64,000 bases of DNA from an uncultured Gammaproteobacteria bacterium (GTDB lineage Bacteria; Pseudomonadota; Gammaproteobacteria; Pseudomonadales; Pseudohongiellaceae). The stretch lies in contig CAJXUA010000004.1 in NCBI GenBank assembly GCA_913060695.1, positions 20,612 through 84,611 on the forward strand, in the 5' to 3' direction. Each line of letters opens with the position of its first letter. Position 1 is the stretch's first letter. Positions 1 through 9,515 of this stretch are shown here, piece by piece. A program made the translations under genes and the position numbers. The notes below the pieces were generated by a model. The model was not told the DNA's origin, searched no databases, and saw only the letters and a program-made list of their open reading frames with translations.

Positions 1-402
1 GGAGAGAGTGCATTAGAGAAATTGCGTGAGATATTCCCCAAAATGAAGGGCGATTGGACAGAGCGAGCTTCACTACCGGGCGGAGACTTCGAAACCCAAG
101 CTAAGCTATCCGAGGCGATAGCGATGGAAGCTCCTTGGCTACCCGAATCCACTAGGCAGCGCTGGGTTGGGAGTTATGGCACCTTGTGCCGTCAAATCTT
201 TGCCGGCGCAAAGGAATTAGAAGACCTAGGGCAAGACTTTGGGCATGGGCTTAGTGCGAGGGAGGTAGACTATCTCTGCGGGAATGAGTGGGCGGAGGAG
301 GTCGACGATATTCTGTGGCGTCGCACCAAGCTAGGCTTGCTTTTCAATGCGGAACAAAAAGGCCAATTGGAAAGCTACTTAGCGCGGCATCGTAATCCCT
401 AG
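1..402 (+). CDS. glpD: Aerobic glycerol-3-phosphate dehydrogenase GlpD, C-terminal part (5' end outside window)
   Basis: The frame is open from base 1, so this is the last 133 codons of a gene that begins before the window. The residues match the GlpD C-terminal helical domain: a stretch reading LGQDFGHGLSAREVDYL, then NEWAEEVDDILWRRTKLGL, mirrors the end of E. coli GlpD (DLGEDFGH, then DDALWRRTKQGMWL). GlpD is a membrane-associated FAD enzyme that oxidises glycerol-3-phosphate to dihydroxyacetone phosphate and passes electrons to quinone. The FAD-binding N-terminus is not visible. The stop codon overlaps the stop of the convergent diguanylate cyclase gene by 4 bases. Confidence 0.9.
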   Translation, partial: GESALEKLREIFPKMKGDWTERASLPGGDFETQAKLSEAIAMEAPWLPESTRQRWVGSYGTLCRQIFAGAKELEDLGQDFGHGLSAREVDYLCGNEWAEEVDDILWRRTKLGLLFNAEQKGQLESYLARHRNP

Positions 403-1730
403 ACTGCTCTGCGCTTGCTCTGGTACATCGCCTCATCAGCGAAATGCAGCAGTTCTTCGGCATTTTCACCATTCTCAGGATAAACGGCGATGCCGATGCT
501 GGGGGCGATTAGAAGTTCTCGGTCACCCAGTTTGAATGGTTTGTTCAGTACATGTCGAATTTTTGCGGCCACGTTTTTCGCGTCGGCCTGTTCAACGATA
601 TTGGTCAATAGCAGCACGAACTCGTCACCGCCTATGCGGGCGGCGGTGTCGGACTCGCGAATGCAGCCCTCTAGGCGACTAGCGACCTCGACAAGCATTT
701 TGTCTCCGACATTATGGCCATATAAATCATTGATTTCTTTAAATTTATCGAGATCTAGGTATAAAAGAGCAAAGCGTCCAGGGACGCGACCTGCCCGTGC
801 AATGACTCTTTGCAAGCGGTCTTGAAATAAGCCACGATTGGCGAGGCCTGTAAGTGAATCATGGCCCGCGGCGTGGATTAAGCGCTCGTGTAGCTGCGTG
901 CGGATGATTGCCGAGGCTACTTGGTCGGAAACGAACTGCAGCAACTCCTGATCTTGATCTGTGTAACGAACAGTTCCGGTATAAGACTGCACTACCAAAG
1001 TTCCAAACGTTCTCTTTCCCGAATGCAATGGTACGCCCAGCCAGTCTATGGAATCGGTGCCAACTACTTCAGCGTGTTTCAAGTGCATAGACTTGTTTGA
1101 ATTCGGTGTAAGTAGAAGCGCTTGGCCTGTTCGAATAACTTCGGCACTCAGTGTGCCACTGTCCAAAGGGCGTGGTGCGGGGCAACTATCGAACTCGTCG
1201 GCGTAATAGGGAAAGCTCAATTCGTCTTTGTGTCTATCGTACAGTGCTACGAAGAAATTCTTAGCGGGAAGTAATTCGTCAATGATGCGATGGATCAAAG
1301 GGAAGAGGCTACCGAGATCGCCTGCTTGATGAGACGTCTCAGAGATTTTGTATAAGGCCTTCTGTAAGGATTCGGCCCTTATGCGTTCGCTTATGTCGTG
1401 CGCAACAGCCACGCGAATTTGTTGCTCCTCGGACCACCTAGCTGTCCAGCGGATATGCACCGTATGGCCGTCTTTATGGAGATAGCGATTCTCAAAACCT
1501 ACTATCTCTTCGCCGGCGTTAACCCGTCTAGATACGGCTATAGAGCGCTCTCGATCATCGGGGTGCACGAGGTCGAAGATGGGTTTGCCGATTAGCTCCT
1601 CGGGCGTATAGCCAAACATCTGTTCGCTGGCTGCGCTGATGAATAGCAATCGTCCTTCGGCATCGACGACACAGACGACATCTAGCAATAAGTCTATGAA
1701 ATCAATTAGGTTGTTATAAGTTTTTTTCAT
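399..1730 (-). CDS. PAS-GAF-GGDEF diguanylate cyclase
   Basis: This 443-residue protein has no signal peptide or membrane segment. A PAS domain (about residues 8-115, with FGYTPEELIGKPIFDLVHPDD) is followed by a GAF-like domain (about 130-280) and a GGDEF domain (about 290-440). The catalytic signature GGDEF is intact at 367-371. The product-inhibition site RxxD (RESD, 358-361) lies exactly five residues before it, so an active, feedback-controlled c-di-GMP synthase is expected. There is no EAL domain. The PAS and GAF parts probably sense a small ligand or redox state, but no haem or flavin ligand can be assigned by eye. The gene stands alone, convergent with glpD. Confidence 0.93.
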   Translation of the reverse strand: MKKTYNNLIDFIDLLLDVVCVVDAEGRLLFISAASEQMFGYTPEELIGKPIFDLVHPDDRERSIAVSRRVNAGEEIVGFENRYLHKDGHTVHIRWTARWSEEQQIRVAVAHDISERIRAESLQKALYKISETSHQAGDLGSLFPLIHRIIDELLPAKNFFVALYDRHKDELSFPYYADEFDSCPAPRPLDSGTLSAEVIRTGQALLLTPNSNKSMHLKHAEVVGTDSIDWLGVPLHSGKRTFGTLVVQSYTGTVRYTDQDQELLQFVSDQVASAIIRTQLHERLIHAAGHDSLTGLANRGLFQDRLQRVIARAGRVPGRFALLYLDLDKFKEINDLYGHNVGDKMLVEVASRLEGCIRESDTAARIGGDEFVLLLTNIVEQADAKNVAAKIRHVLNKPFKLGDRELLIAPSIGIAVYPENGENAEELLHFADEAMYQSKRRAV

Positions 1731-2009
1731 TTAGCTTGTCGGTCTACGCAGCTTTAAGTTTCACCGGAATCACTGTGAGTGAGTGTTTGCGCAGTTTGGT
1801 TTAATCTATCGAAGGATTGAACTCGTCCTTAGCTCAATACAGCCTTCGCATCGATGCTCGGGCGAAGATGATACAGAGTAGCCGAACTACCCTTGCAAGT
1901 CTAACGCGGGTTATGATTAAGGGCTCTGGAAAAAGCGGTGTTTAAATAGGCCGCGCAGAGGCTATTTCGACACATTGGTGCATTATCCAAGAGCAATAGG
2001 AAGTATTAC

Positions 2010-2453
2010 ATGAGAGATCATCTGAAGGGACAAGCCTTTACTTTGGCACTGCTACTAGCATTGCTGGCACCGCCGGCGAGCGCTCAGGCCCCAGAGGCTG
2101 GACTAGTTGGAACTTGGAAATATCTGCGCAATTTCACCTACGTCGATGTTGATGCGCAAGGGCGAGTATTTCAGTGTCGCATTCTCCCAGACCTCAATCT
2201 CTTCATAAGCACTGCCCAAATAGCATCGAACGCCGAAGTGCTATGGGAGCCCGTGCGGTTCTTCAGTCTCTATGGGCGGGAGGTGTCGCCGTCAGGGCAA
2301 GACTGGGGCCTAGACACGATCGAGTTGAGGCGACTAGTGATGTTTCTCAATCCAGTCGATCCCGGTCCAGGTGTGCAGCGCATGGAATTCGACAAGGTGC
2401 CACAACTCCCTACTCTGTGTGCGCATTACTTGGCGTTGTCTCGCGAAGAATAA
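2010..2453 (+). CDS. Small exported protein of unknown function
   Basis: This 147-residue protein has a clear Sec signal peptide: a basic start, a leucine/alanine core, and an ASA-Q cleavage site near residue 25. The mature part starts with GLVGTWKYLRNFTYVD, which resembles the opening strand of small lipocalin-like or secreted beta proteins, but I do not recognise a family. Two cysteines (one in FQCRILPDLN, one in PTLCAHYLAL) could form a disulfide in the periplasm. An AGGAAG ribosome-binding site sits 7-8 bases before the ATG. It is transcribed alone and converges with the CBS-domain gene. Function unknown. Confidence 0.75.
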   Translation: MRDHLKGQAFTLALLLALLAPPASAQAPEAGLVGTWKYLRNFTYVDVDAQGRVFQCRILPDLNLFISTAQIASNAEVLWEPVRFFSLYGREVSPSGQDWGLDTIELRRLVMFLNPVDPGPGVQRMEFDKVPQLPTLCAHYLALSREE

Positions 2454-2457
2454 AAAC

Positions 2458-2485
2458 GCCGGAAACAAGAACACTTGCTCCCGGC
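2458..2485 (-). terminator. Rho-independent terminator of the CBS-domain gene
   Basis: The hairpin has an outer GCCGG/CCGGC stem and an inner CAAG/CTTG stem, separated by a symmetrical 3x3 internal loop. On the minus strand it is followed by GTTTTTATTC, so it should mainly end transcription of the CBS-domain gene. It lies in the gap between two convergent stops. Confidence 0.6.
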
Positions 2486-2512
2486 AAAGACCTGCTAGGA
2501 CGTAGTTAAATG

Positions 2513-3082
2513 CTACGCAGCTGGTCGTCTGATCGAGCTGAAGATGTCGACGAAAGTAGGCACTTTCTCAATACGGATTGGGATGCGCAGGCGCCGCGCT
2601 ACATCGCTCGCTGAAATCAGACCGCGAATCTGGGTGGTACTTTGATCGACCACCAGGCAATGTTGCTGCCCTTTTTGCTGCAATGTCTTAATTACATCGT
2701 TGATCGTTGCTGACTCCAGATCGGTGAGGCTCAGGGCCATGATTTCGGCTTTGGGTCTCATTAGGTCTTTGACTAGTATCTCCTTGTGGGCAAAGCCCAG
2801 TGCCACTCGTGCCATGAAGTGTTGGTCATCGAGGTCATCGAGGCTAATTGTCCCGATAAATTCGCCTTCACTATCGACAACCAGTTTGAGCTTAACGTGG
2901 TCTCGGCGCATGAGATTCTCAACGGACTCGGCGAGCGTAGACCCGTCGATAGTGAGGGGTACATGTTTCTTGAAGTCCGTAAAGAACTCTAATGCTGAAG
3001 ATAGTGGGCTAAGCTCATGAAACTCGTCGGGGCGCACTAGGTGGGCGACACTGCTAACTGGGAATAAATGAATCTGGCGCAT
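2513..3082 (-). CDS. Tandem CBS-domain protein
   Basis: This 189-residue cytosolic protein contains a CBS pair and little else. The first CBS motif is at about 35-95 (VVDSEGEFIGTISLDDL) and the second at about 105-170 (LVVDQSTTQIRGLISASDVAR). CBS pairs bind adenine nucleotides and normally regulate a partner protein, and no catalytic domain is attached here. The start is supported by AGAGG seven bases before the ATG. A second, unrelated stand-alone CBS protein is encoded at 24437. The partner is unknown. Confidence 0.85.
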   Translation of the reverse strand: MRQIHLFPVSSVAHLVRPDEFHELSPLSSALEFFTDFKKHVPLTIDGSTLAESVENLMRRDHVKLKLVVDSEGEFIGTISLDDLDDQHFMARVALGFAHKEILVKDLMRPKAEIMALSLTDLESATINDVIKTLQQKGQQHCLVVDQSTTQIRGLISASDVARRLRIPIRIEKVPTFVDIFSSIRRPAA

Positions 3083-3213
3083 GGTAAATCCTCTAATTTA
3101 AATATAGACGCTAAGTGGAAAAACGCGACACGCGGGTATAGAAGTAGACAGTGCAGCGATGTGCATCCCACAGTGCAGGCTAGTGTCTAATTTCTAGAAG
3201 TGCGTGTAACAGC

Positions 3214-3504
3214 TTAGGCGCGGATAGAGGGGGGGCCACGAATATTGCGATCAGTTGTGACTGTAGAGTGAGGGGGTGTAAACAGGGACACCGCCAAATA
3301 GTCAGCGTGAATGAGCGATAGCTGCAATTCATCGACTGGGAGGAAGTGTTTCTCGGTTTGCTGCTGTGCGGTATAGAAGGTTTCAACTACGAGTTGGGAA
3401 TGGTGCAGGGAATTGGCTTTTACGACGTGCGATACCGGCGCCTCATTTGCGGTAAACGTGAAGCTAAGTAGTAATGCAGTTAAAGCAAGCAGTGATCGTG
3501 TCAC
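3214..3504 (-). CDS. Small putative exported protein
   Basis: This 96-residue reading frame starts at GTG with GAGAAG a few bases upstream. The N-terminus (MTRSLLALTALLLSFTFTANEA) is a plausible signal peptide, with cleavage after TAN or NEA. The remainder is polar, with histidines and no cysteine, and matches no family I know. It could be a genuine small periplasmic protein or a chance frame. The signal-like N-terminus and the 131-base gap between its stop and the start of the CBS gene make it plausible but unproven. Confidence 0.45.
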   Translation of the reverse strand: MTRSLLALTALLLSFTFTANEAPVSHVVKANSLHHSQLVVETFYTAQQQTEKHFLPVDELQLSLIHADYLAVSLFTPPHSTVTTDRNIRGPPSIRA

Positions 3505-3785
3505 GGTTCTTCTCTGTTGTGCAAAACGCTTAAGCGAGGTTTGCTCCTCACTCTCTATGTCTCGTTAAACTCTATATTAGGCCTACTTCGGCAGTTTTCA
3601 AAGGTAGAGGCCTAAATATTTCGCAATTAGGGGCAGTCCTGCTATAAACCTTAGTAAATGCGCGTCCAGGACGTGTCGCGCAAATTGTAATCAATAAGGA
3701 GGTGGTTTATTCTCCCTCTCCAAATTTTCTTCACTAGTAAGGGATTATTCCCAACGATCGCGTATCCGCGAACCACGGCAATAAC

Positions 3786-6320
3786 ATGAGCAAGAAATAC
3801 AGCCCCTCGGCCATTGAGCCGAAATGGCAGCAGTTCTGGGATGAACACAATACCTTCAGTGTCTCCAACGCAGACTTCACTAAGCCGAAGTACTATGTCC
3901 TAGACATGTTCCCTTATCCTTCCGGTTCGGGGCTACACGTAGGGCACCCTGAGGGCTATACCGCGACGGACATCATTGCGCGCTACAAGCGCATGAATGG
4001 CTTCAATGTGCTTCATCCGATGGGTTGGGATGCCTTTGGCCTGCCCGCTGAGCGAGCCGCCATTCGTGAAGGCCGCCATCCTGCCTTGATTACCCAAGAA
4101 AACATCAAGAATTTCCGTGGTCAGATTAAGCGCCTAGGGCTCTCCTATGACTGGCAGCGCGAGATCGACACTAGCAAGGTGGACTACTACCGCTGGACAC
4201 AGTGGATCTTCCTGAAGTTGTATGAACAAGACCTTGCCTATCTGGCCGAGGTGCCGGTGAACTGGTGCCCAGCCCAGGGCACGGTGTTAGCGAATGAGGA
4301 AGTGCAAGACGGTCGTTATGTGGAGACTGGCGATCTTGTTGAGCGGCGCATGATGCGTCAATGGATGTTGAAGATCACCGCCTATGCCGAGCGCTTATTG
4401 AGCGATTTGGACGGCTTGGACTGGCCTGCGGGCATCATCGAGATGCAGCGACAGTGGATCGGCAAGTCGGTTGGGGCGCAGGTAACCTTTAAACTGCAGG
4501 ACTTCGATGCTGGCTTCGAGGTGTTTACAACACGCCCAGATACGCTGTTTGGCGCTAGCTTCTGTGTATTGGCTCCCGAGCATCCGCTCGTTGAGCAGAT
4601 CACCAGTGCAGAGCAAGCGGCAATGGTGCAGGCCTATATAGAGAAAGTGAAGAATGTTAGCGATCTCGATCGTGAGACTGCTGCGGCTAAAGAGAAGACT
4701 GGTGTCTTTACGGGCGCCTATGCGCTCAATCCGGCCAGTGGCCTACCTGTCCCCGTGTGGATCGCCGACTATGTGAAGGCCGACTACGGTTCGGGTGCGA
4801 TCATGGCCGTGCCTGGGCACGATGAGCGCGACTATGAGTTCGCGAAGAACTTTGGTTTGCCGATCTTGCAAGTCGTCTCTGGCGGAGACATCGACACTGC
4901 TGCCTATGCCGAGCACGGCGTGGCCATGAATTCCGGGTTCCTCGACGGATTACCGACCCCAGAGGCCAAGGTGAAGATGATCGCTTGGCTTGAAGAGAAA
5001 GGCGTTGGTAAGGGCGAGACAACTTATAAACTGCGCGATTGGCTGTTCTCGCGCCAGCGCTATTGGGGTGAGCCGTTCCCGATTATGCATAACCCCAAGA
5101 CTGGCGAGATTCATGCGGTGCCAGTGCAGGATCTGCCGATTACCTTGCCCGAGTTGTCGGAGTATAAACCGACTGCAGATGGTCAGCCGCCATTGGCGCG
5201 CGCCGAGCAATGGATGCAAGTCGAGTTGGACGGCGAGGCTTTGCTGCGCGAGACCAACACGATGCCGCAGTGGGCGGGGTCTTGCTGGTATTACCTGCGC
5301 TACATGGACCCGAGCAACGACAAGATGCCCTTCGACCCAGCTGCCGAGCAGTATTGGGGGCCGGTAGACCTATATGTAGGTGGGGTGGAGCACGCTGTAT
5401 TGCACCTGTTGTACGCCCGCTTCTGGCATAAAGTCCTGTTCGACTGTGGCTTGGTGCACACGCGTGAGCCATTCAAGAAGCTCTTCAATCAGGGCATGAT
5501 TCTCGGCATTAGCCACCGCGACGAGTCCGGCCGTTTCTATGGCCCGACCGAGGTTGAGTATCGCGAGGGTAAGCCCTTCGTGAAGGGCAGCGAAACGCCC
5601 TTGACCGCGCGCGAAGAGAAGATGTCGAAATCACGTCTGAATGTCGTGAACCCCGACGATGTCATCGAGGAATATGGCGCGGATTCCTTGCGTCTGTATG
5701 AGATGTTCATGGGGCCACTGGAGGCCGTGAAGCCTTGGCAGACCAATGGGGTTAAAGGGGTTTACGGCTTCCTAGATCGCGCGTGGTCATTGCTGATCGA
5801 TGGGGATACCGATGCTATAGCAAGTGTGATTGTCGATGAGCCAGAGGCGGCAGCCACTGACGAGTTGCGTCGCGAAATCAATATCACGGTGCATAAGATC
5901 ACGCACGATATAGAGAATTTACGCTTTAACACCTCGATCGCGAAGATGATGGAGTTTGTGAATCTTGCTAAAAAGCAGACGCATATTCCTAAGGTCATAG
6001 CGGAGAAGTTCGTGTTGGTGTTGGCGCCCTTTGCACCGCATATCGCCGAGGAGCTGTGGCAGCGCCTTGGCCATAGCGATACGCTCGCCTATCAGGCTTG
6101 GCCCCAAGCCGATGAGAATTGGCTAGAGGCTGACACGGTCACGATGACAGTGCATATCAACGGCAAGCGTCGCGCTGAGATCCAGATCGATAGGAGCTTG
6201 GATCAGGCAAGCATCGAAGGCATCGCTAGAGAAGAGCCAAGTGTTGCCGAGAAGCTTGCTGACCTGAAAATCAAGAAAGTGATCTTTGTGCCTGGTAAAT
6301 TGGTGAATTTCATCGTTTAG
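3786..6320 (+). CDS. leuS: Leucyl-tRNA synthetase LeuS
   Basis: The 844-residue class Ia synthetase attaches leucine to tRNA-Leu in the cytoplasm. The HIGH motif appears as HVGH at 51-54, after PYPSGSGL. The editing (CP1) domain carries the threonine-rich [10 protein letters not shown]. The KMSKS loop is at 612-616. The anticodon-binding and C-terminal domains follow, ending in [14 protein letters not shown], the usual LeuS end. Length is close to the 860 residues of E. coli. In many gammaproteobacteria leuS is followed by lptE and holA; here the next gene is an unrelated exported redox protein. The ribosome-binding site before the ATG is weak. Confidence 0.98.
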   Translation: MSKKYSPSAIEPKWQQFWDEHNTFSVSNADFTKPKYYVLDMFPYPSGSGLHVGHPEGYTATDIIARYKRMNGFNVLHPMGWDAFGLPAERAAIREGRHPALITQENIKNFRGQIKRLGLSYDWQREIDTSKVDYYRWTQWIFLKLYEQDLAYLAEVPVNWCPAQGTVLANEEVQDGRYVETGDLVERRMMRQWMLKITAYAERLLSDLDGLDWPAGIIEMQRQWIGKSVGAQVTFKLQDFDAGFEVFTTRPDTLFGASFCVLAPEHPLVEQITSAEQAAMVQAYIEKVKNVSDLDRETAAAKEKTGVFTGAYALNPASGLPVPVWIADYVKADYGSGAIMAVPGHDERDYEFAKNFGLPILQVVSGGDIDTAAYAEHGVAMNSGFLDGLPTPEAKVKMIAWLEEKGVGKGETTYKLRDWLFSRQRYWGEPFPIMHNPKTGEIHAVPVQDLPITLPELSEYKPTADGQPPLARAEQWMQVELDGEALLRETNTMPQWAGSCWYYLRYMDPSNDKMPFDPAAEQYWGPVDLYVGGVEHAVLHLLYARFWHKVLFDCGLVHTREPFKKLFNQGMILGISHRDESGRFYGPTEVEYREGKPFVKGSETPLTAREEKMSKSRLNVVNPDDVIEEYGADSLRLYEMFMGPLEAVKPWQTNGVKGVYGFLDRAWSLLIDGDTDAIASVIVDEPEAAATDELRREINITVHKITHDIENLRFNTSIAKMMEFVNLAKKQTHIPKVIAEKFVLVLAPFAPHIAEELWQRLGHSDTLAYQAWPQADENWLEADTVTMTVHINGKRRAEIQIDRSLDQASIEGIAREEPSVAEKLADLKIKKVIFVPGKLVNFIV

Positions 6321-6378
6321 CAATAGGATTGGCAGTAATCGGGGATTGGGTTCAGAATTCGTCAGCGAAAGTGTGATT

Positions 6379-6394
6379 CGAGGCAGCAGCCTCG
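6379..6394. terminator. Short GC hairpin after leuS
   Basis: A perfect 6-base stem, CGAGGC/GCCTCG, with an AGCA loop lies 58 bases after the leuS stop. There is no T-run on either side, so it may be a weak or Rho-assisted terminator or a leader hairpin for the next gene. Only the hairpin itself is certain. Confidence 0.3.
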
Positions 6395-6410
6395 ATAGCG
6401 CTATGCTTAA

Positions 6411-8201
6411 ATGCGACGTCTAAGTCGTAATGAGTTGTTATCGTTTATGAAGATTTCTAGCCGCAAACCGGGCCTGTTCGGATTCATCTGTCTAATCGTC
6501 TGCGCTGCGCTGCCCAGCCTAGCAGCTGCGCAGCGTAGCACTGATTTTGCGTTGCTTGATCAGCACGGTACTTTCCATCAGCTTAGTCGCTACGGGGAGT
6601 CCAATGCCGTCGTGCTGTTCGTCCAAGGCAATGGGGAGGAGAGTTCGCGTCAGGCGCTGCCCCAGCTGCAAGCGCTGCAGGAACGTTATCGAGAGCAGGG
6701 CGTTGTTGTTCTGCTGTTGAACCCAAACCCCACCCAAACTCGTACTTCCGTAGCCCAAGAATTGGCAAGCGTTGGAGTAGAGTTGCCGGTGCTATTAGAT
6801 AGCGCTCAGGTGGTCGCCCGATCCCTGCAAGTCGAGTCGACAGCTCAGGCCTATATTCTCGACCCTGTATCCCACGATGTGCTCTACACAGGGCCATTCA
6901 GCAGTCAGACCGCGAACGCCGATTCGGCTGGGTCTATTCCCTATCTCGAGAATGCCCTCATTGCGATCCTAGCTGGCCAAGAGGTCGAGCTAGCGGCCGA
7001 CATGCCTAGTCCTGCCGGCACCCCGATCGATTACCTATACCGTAGCCGCTTCGCAGATCGCCAGATATCCTATCAAGATGAGATCGTGCCTATTCTCAAG
7101 CGCCGCTGCACTACCTGCCACATAGAGGATGGGCTTGCGCCCTGGGCGATGGTCAGCCATCGCATGGTGCAAGGCTGGAGTCCGATGATTCGAGAAGTAT
7201 TGGTGACGCATCGTATGCCACCTGGGCAGATCGATATGCTCGAGGGGGAGTGGGACAATGTGCATCAGATAAGTGACGATGAACTCATCACCCTAGTGCA
7301 CTGGATCGATAGTGGGGCGCGCCGCGAGGGGGATAGCGATCCTCTTACGGAACAGGTCGCTGTCGACGATAGCTGGAAGCTTGGCGAGCCAGATCTGATT
7401 ATCGACGTGCCCGCCGAAAAAATCCCCGCCACAGGCATGGTGGACTTTAAGATCAAGCGAGCCGATCTCGCCTTGGAAAAAGATCAATGGATAAGTGCTG
7501 TTGCCTATAATGTTGGCGACCGTTCAGTGCTGCATAGCCTTCTAGTCTTTGCCGTCGACCCCAATATCGATCAGAAAGACTTGGTGGGCTTGATAGATCC
7601 AGCCAACGCCGAATTCATCAGTCTCTATGTGCCGCCGCGTACAGAGGAGTCTTTCGCGGACGATTCGGGTTTTCTGCTGCGGCAGGACCGCGACCTCAGT
7701 TTCAAATTGCGCTATGTAACAGGCGGCCGTGAGACCGAGGACAAGACGCGTATTGGCTTGTACTTTCGCGATTCCGCGCCTGAGTTCTCGGTGCACAATG
7801 TCATAACCCTGAATACAGGTTTCAACATTGCACCTGGCGAGGACAATCACGTAGAGATTGCGGAGACCGAGCCCTTCGAGCACGACGTATTAGTAGAGAG
7901 TTTCGCGCCGCAGACCCATACGCGTGGCAAGAGCATGAGTATTTCTGCGCGCTATCCAGATGGCAGTGAGAAGCGCTTGATAAACGTCGCGAACTACAAC
8001 TTCAATTGGCAGATGAACTACAAGCTTCAAGAGCGCCTGAGCTTGCCAGCGGGTTCAAGCCTAGTGTCTGAGACAGTGTATGACAACTCCGCCTCGAACC
8101 CGCAGAACGTGGACGCAGAAGCGCAGGTCAAGGTGGGTATAACCACCTATGACGAGATCTTCAGTCATTTCGTAAGAGTGCTCGAGCCTGTAGAGAATTG
8201 A
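6411..8201 (+). CDS. Exported redoxin-cytochrome c-copper monooxygenase-like protein, degenerate copper site
   Basis: This 596-residue protein has a signal peptide ending LAAAQ. The start may instead be the ATG at 6447, which gives a shorter signal. Domains in order are a thioredoxin/AhpC-like fold (about 45-180) with no cysteine, a single c-type haem motif CTTCH at 233-237 with a candidate distal Met in HRMPPGQ, and a C-terminal region like the Cu type II ascorbate-dependent monooxygenases (about 320-590). Compared with its paralog at 17476, residues in all copper-ligand motifs have changed: HH became H375-S376, LHY became LRY (R434), HxH became QTH (501-503), and the DEM methionine became Ile583. 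The haem site is kept. A haem-bearing protein without copper catalysis is inferred. The gene converges on the FlgO operon. Confidence 0.8.
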   Translation: MRRLSRNELLSFMKISSRKPGLFGFICLIVCAALPSLAAAQRSTDFALLDQHGTFHQLSRYGESNAVVLFVQGNGEESSRQALPQLQALQERYREQGVVVLLLNPNPTQTRTSVAQELASVGVELPVLLDSAQVVARSLQVESTAQAYILDPVSHDVLYTGPFSSQTANADSAGSIPYLENALIAILAGQEVELAADMPSPAGTPIDYLYRSRFADRQISYQDEIVPILKRRCTTCHIEDGLAPWAMVSHRMVQGWSPMIREVLVTHRMPPGQIDMLEGEWDNVHQISDDELITLVHWIDSGARREGDSDPLTEQVAVDDSWKLGEPDLIIDVPAEKIPATGMVDFKIKRADLALEKDQWISAVAYNVGDRSVLHSLLVFAVDPNIDQKDLVGLIDPANAEFISLYVPPRTEESFADDSGFLLRQDRDLSFKLRYVTGGRETEDKTRIGLYFRDSAPEFSVHNVITLNTGFNIAPGEDNHVEIAETEPFEHDVLVESFAPQTHTRGKSMSISARYPDGSEKRLINVANYNFNWQMNYKLQERLSLPAGSSLVSETVYDNSASNPQNVDAEAQVKVGITTYDEIFSHFVRVLEPVEN

Positions 8202-8206
8202 GAGTC

Positions 8207-8737
8207 TTAGTAGTCCCGCAATAGGCTGCGCATATCGCGCGTGTAGGGCAGCGCATAGTCGTGTGAAGCTACTATGACGCTGTCAGAGGTGCGTATCAGT
8301 TTTGCCGTTACGAAGACATTGTTCTCGCCCACAGCATAGGTGCCAGCTAGCACTAAATGTGCATTGTGCTGTGCACTGATGTCGTTAACCTCGCGCGACA
8401 ATAGGAAAGCACCCTGTGTCTCGCTGATGTAGACGCTATTACGCAGCAACATTTCCACTACGGAGTAACCAGCGGCAGTGAACTGCGAGGTCAACTGCTG
8501 CGAAGCAACACGGCCGAATGTAGAGGACTGTCCTAGATCGTTGATGTCCGCGAAACTGGCAACAATGATGTTGGTGCTCGGGCTGATCTGATTGCCTGCC
8601 ATGCGAATGAGATTATTCGCGGCGGCGCGGTTGGTGCTGATGATCAGGTCGATGCCCGTGTCATATTCTTTGCTGGCACAGCCCGCTATAGCAACTACAC
8701 CTAAGACCAGTGCGCACACTCTCATGTGAAACTTCAT
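8207..8737 (-). CDS. FlgO-family outer-membrane lipoprotein
   Basis: This 176-residue protein has a lipoprotein signal with lipobox AIAGC, so the mature protein is lipid-anchored at Cys20. The body resembles the FlgO domain (NIIVASFADINDLGQSSTFGRVASQQL, and later LVLAGTYAVGENNVFVTAKLIR), known from Vibrio FlgO, which supports outer-membrane flagellar function. No flagellar genes are nearby, so the role here may be a general envelope one. The ATG overlaps the upstream lipoprotein gene's stop (TAATG), which indicates translational coupling with that gene. Confidence 0.8.
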   Translation of the reverse strand: MKFHMRVCALVLGVVAIAGCASKEYDTGIDLIISTNRAAANNLIRMAGNQISPSTNIIVASFADINDLGQSSTFGRVASQQLTSQFTAAGYSVVEMLLRNSVYISETQGAFLLSREVNDISAQHNAHLVLAGTYAVGENNVFVTAKLIRTSDSVIVASHDYALPYTRDMRSLLRDY

Positions 8738-9429
8738 TATTCGTCCCCTCGCGCACTGACTACATTGAACACACGGCCTTGGCCACGGTATTGGGCGATA
8801 TCGTCCTCGTCGAAGTAATACACTCGGCTACTCGAGTGAACAATCTGTTGGCTGTCGCGGACGCGAGTACTGATGATGACTTCAGTAACACTGGCGGAAC
8901 GATCCTTATTGAATTTATTCCACAAGTCGCCCGCTAGGCCGATCGGGATTAGAATTAGGCCGCGGTCTCCCCAGTGCTGGGAATCATTGATGCCAACACC
9001 GGTAAGAAAGAAGGCTGTAATTAGCCCTGGCCTTGCGGGTAGCCATTCACGATCGTCATGCTCGATGACTTGCACGTCGTAGTCGAGTGTAAACAGTGCG
9101 TTCTCGCGGTTGAGCATCACAGCGACATTCTGGTCGACGAGACCAGCTTCGAGCATATTGTGATAAGCGCTTTGGAAGTCGCCGGCGTTATTCGCTGGGC
9201 GGCCTAGGTAGATAGATGGTGTGATGACACCCCCGCCATCGCCTAGGCTGCTGCGTATCAGTTCGGACTCGTTCTGGGCAAGTAATTGCCAGTGACTAGC
9301 AGACTGCAAGCTTTGTTGTTCTGCTCCGGGGAACATCGTCGCGCGAGGGTAGGGCAGATAATCGTTGTTCCCGCAGGCAGCAAGAACCGAGCAGGTCAAA
9401 CACAGTGCGAGCACGCGAGCAATATACAT
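8737..9429 (-). CDS. Lipoprotein of unknown function, coupled to the FlgO-like gene
   Basis: The protein is 230 residues from the chosen ATG, which has AGAGG eight bases upstream; a longer in-frame start at 9447 lacks a site. The signal peptide ends in a lipobox (VLAAC), so it is a lipid-anchored envelope protein. The mature sequence alternates short beta strands and includes GVGINDSQHWGDRGLILIPIGLAGDLW. I do not recognise the family. Its stop overlaps the FlgO-like start by one base, so the two are probably made together and may form an outer-membrane pair. Confidence 0.75.
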   Translation of the reverse strand: MYIARVLALCLTCSVLAACGNNDYLPYPRATMFPGAEQQSLQSASHWQLLAQNESELIRSSLGDGGGVITPSIYLGRPANNAGDFQSAYHNMLEAGLVDQNVAVMLNRENALFTLDYDVQVIEHDDREWLPARPGLITAFFLTGVGINDSQHWGDRGLILIPIGLAGDLWNKFNKDRSASVTEVIISTRVRDSQQIVHSSSRVYYFDEDDIAQYRGQGRVFNVVSARGDE

Positions 9430-9515
9430 GGCGAAACCTCTAGTCATGACTTAATGCGCGGGCAAGCGCACTTACATCGCGGCAGTGTACTACGAGTTGG
9501 AGGCCAGCGGAATTC

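Noticed and set aside
3180..3386. A 68-codon minus-strand frame overlapping the small exported protein
   Set aside because: It lacks a signal or ribosome-binding site and sits in a different frame of a better candidate.
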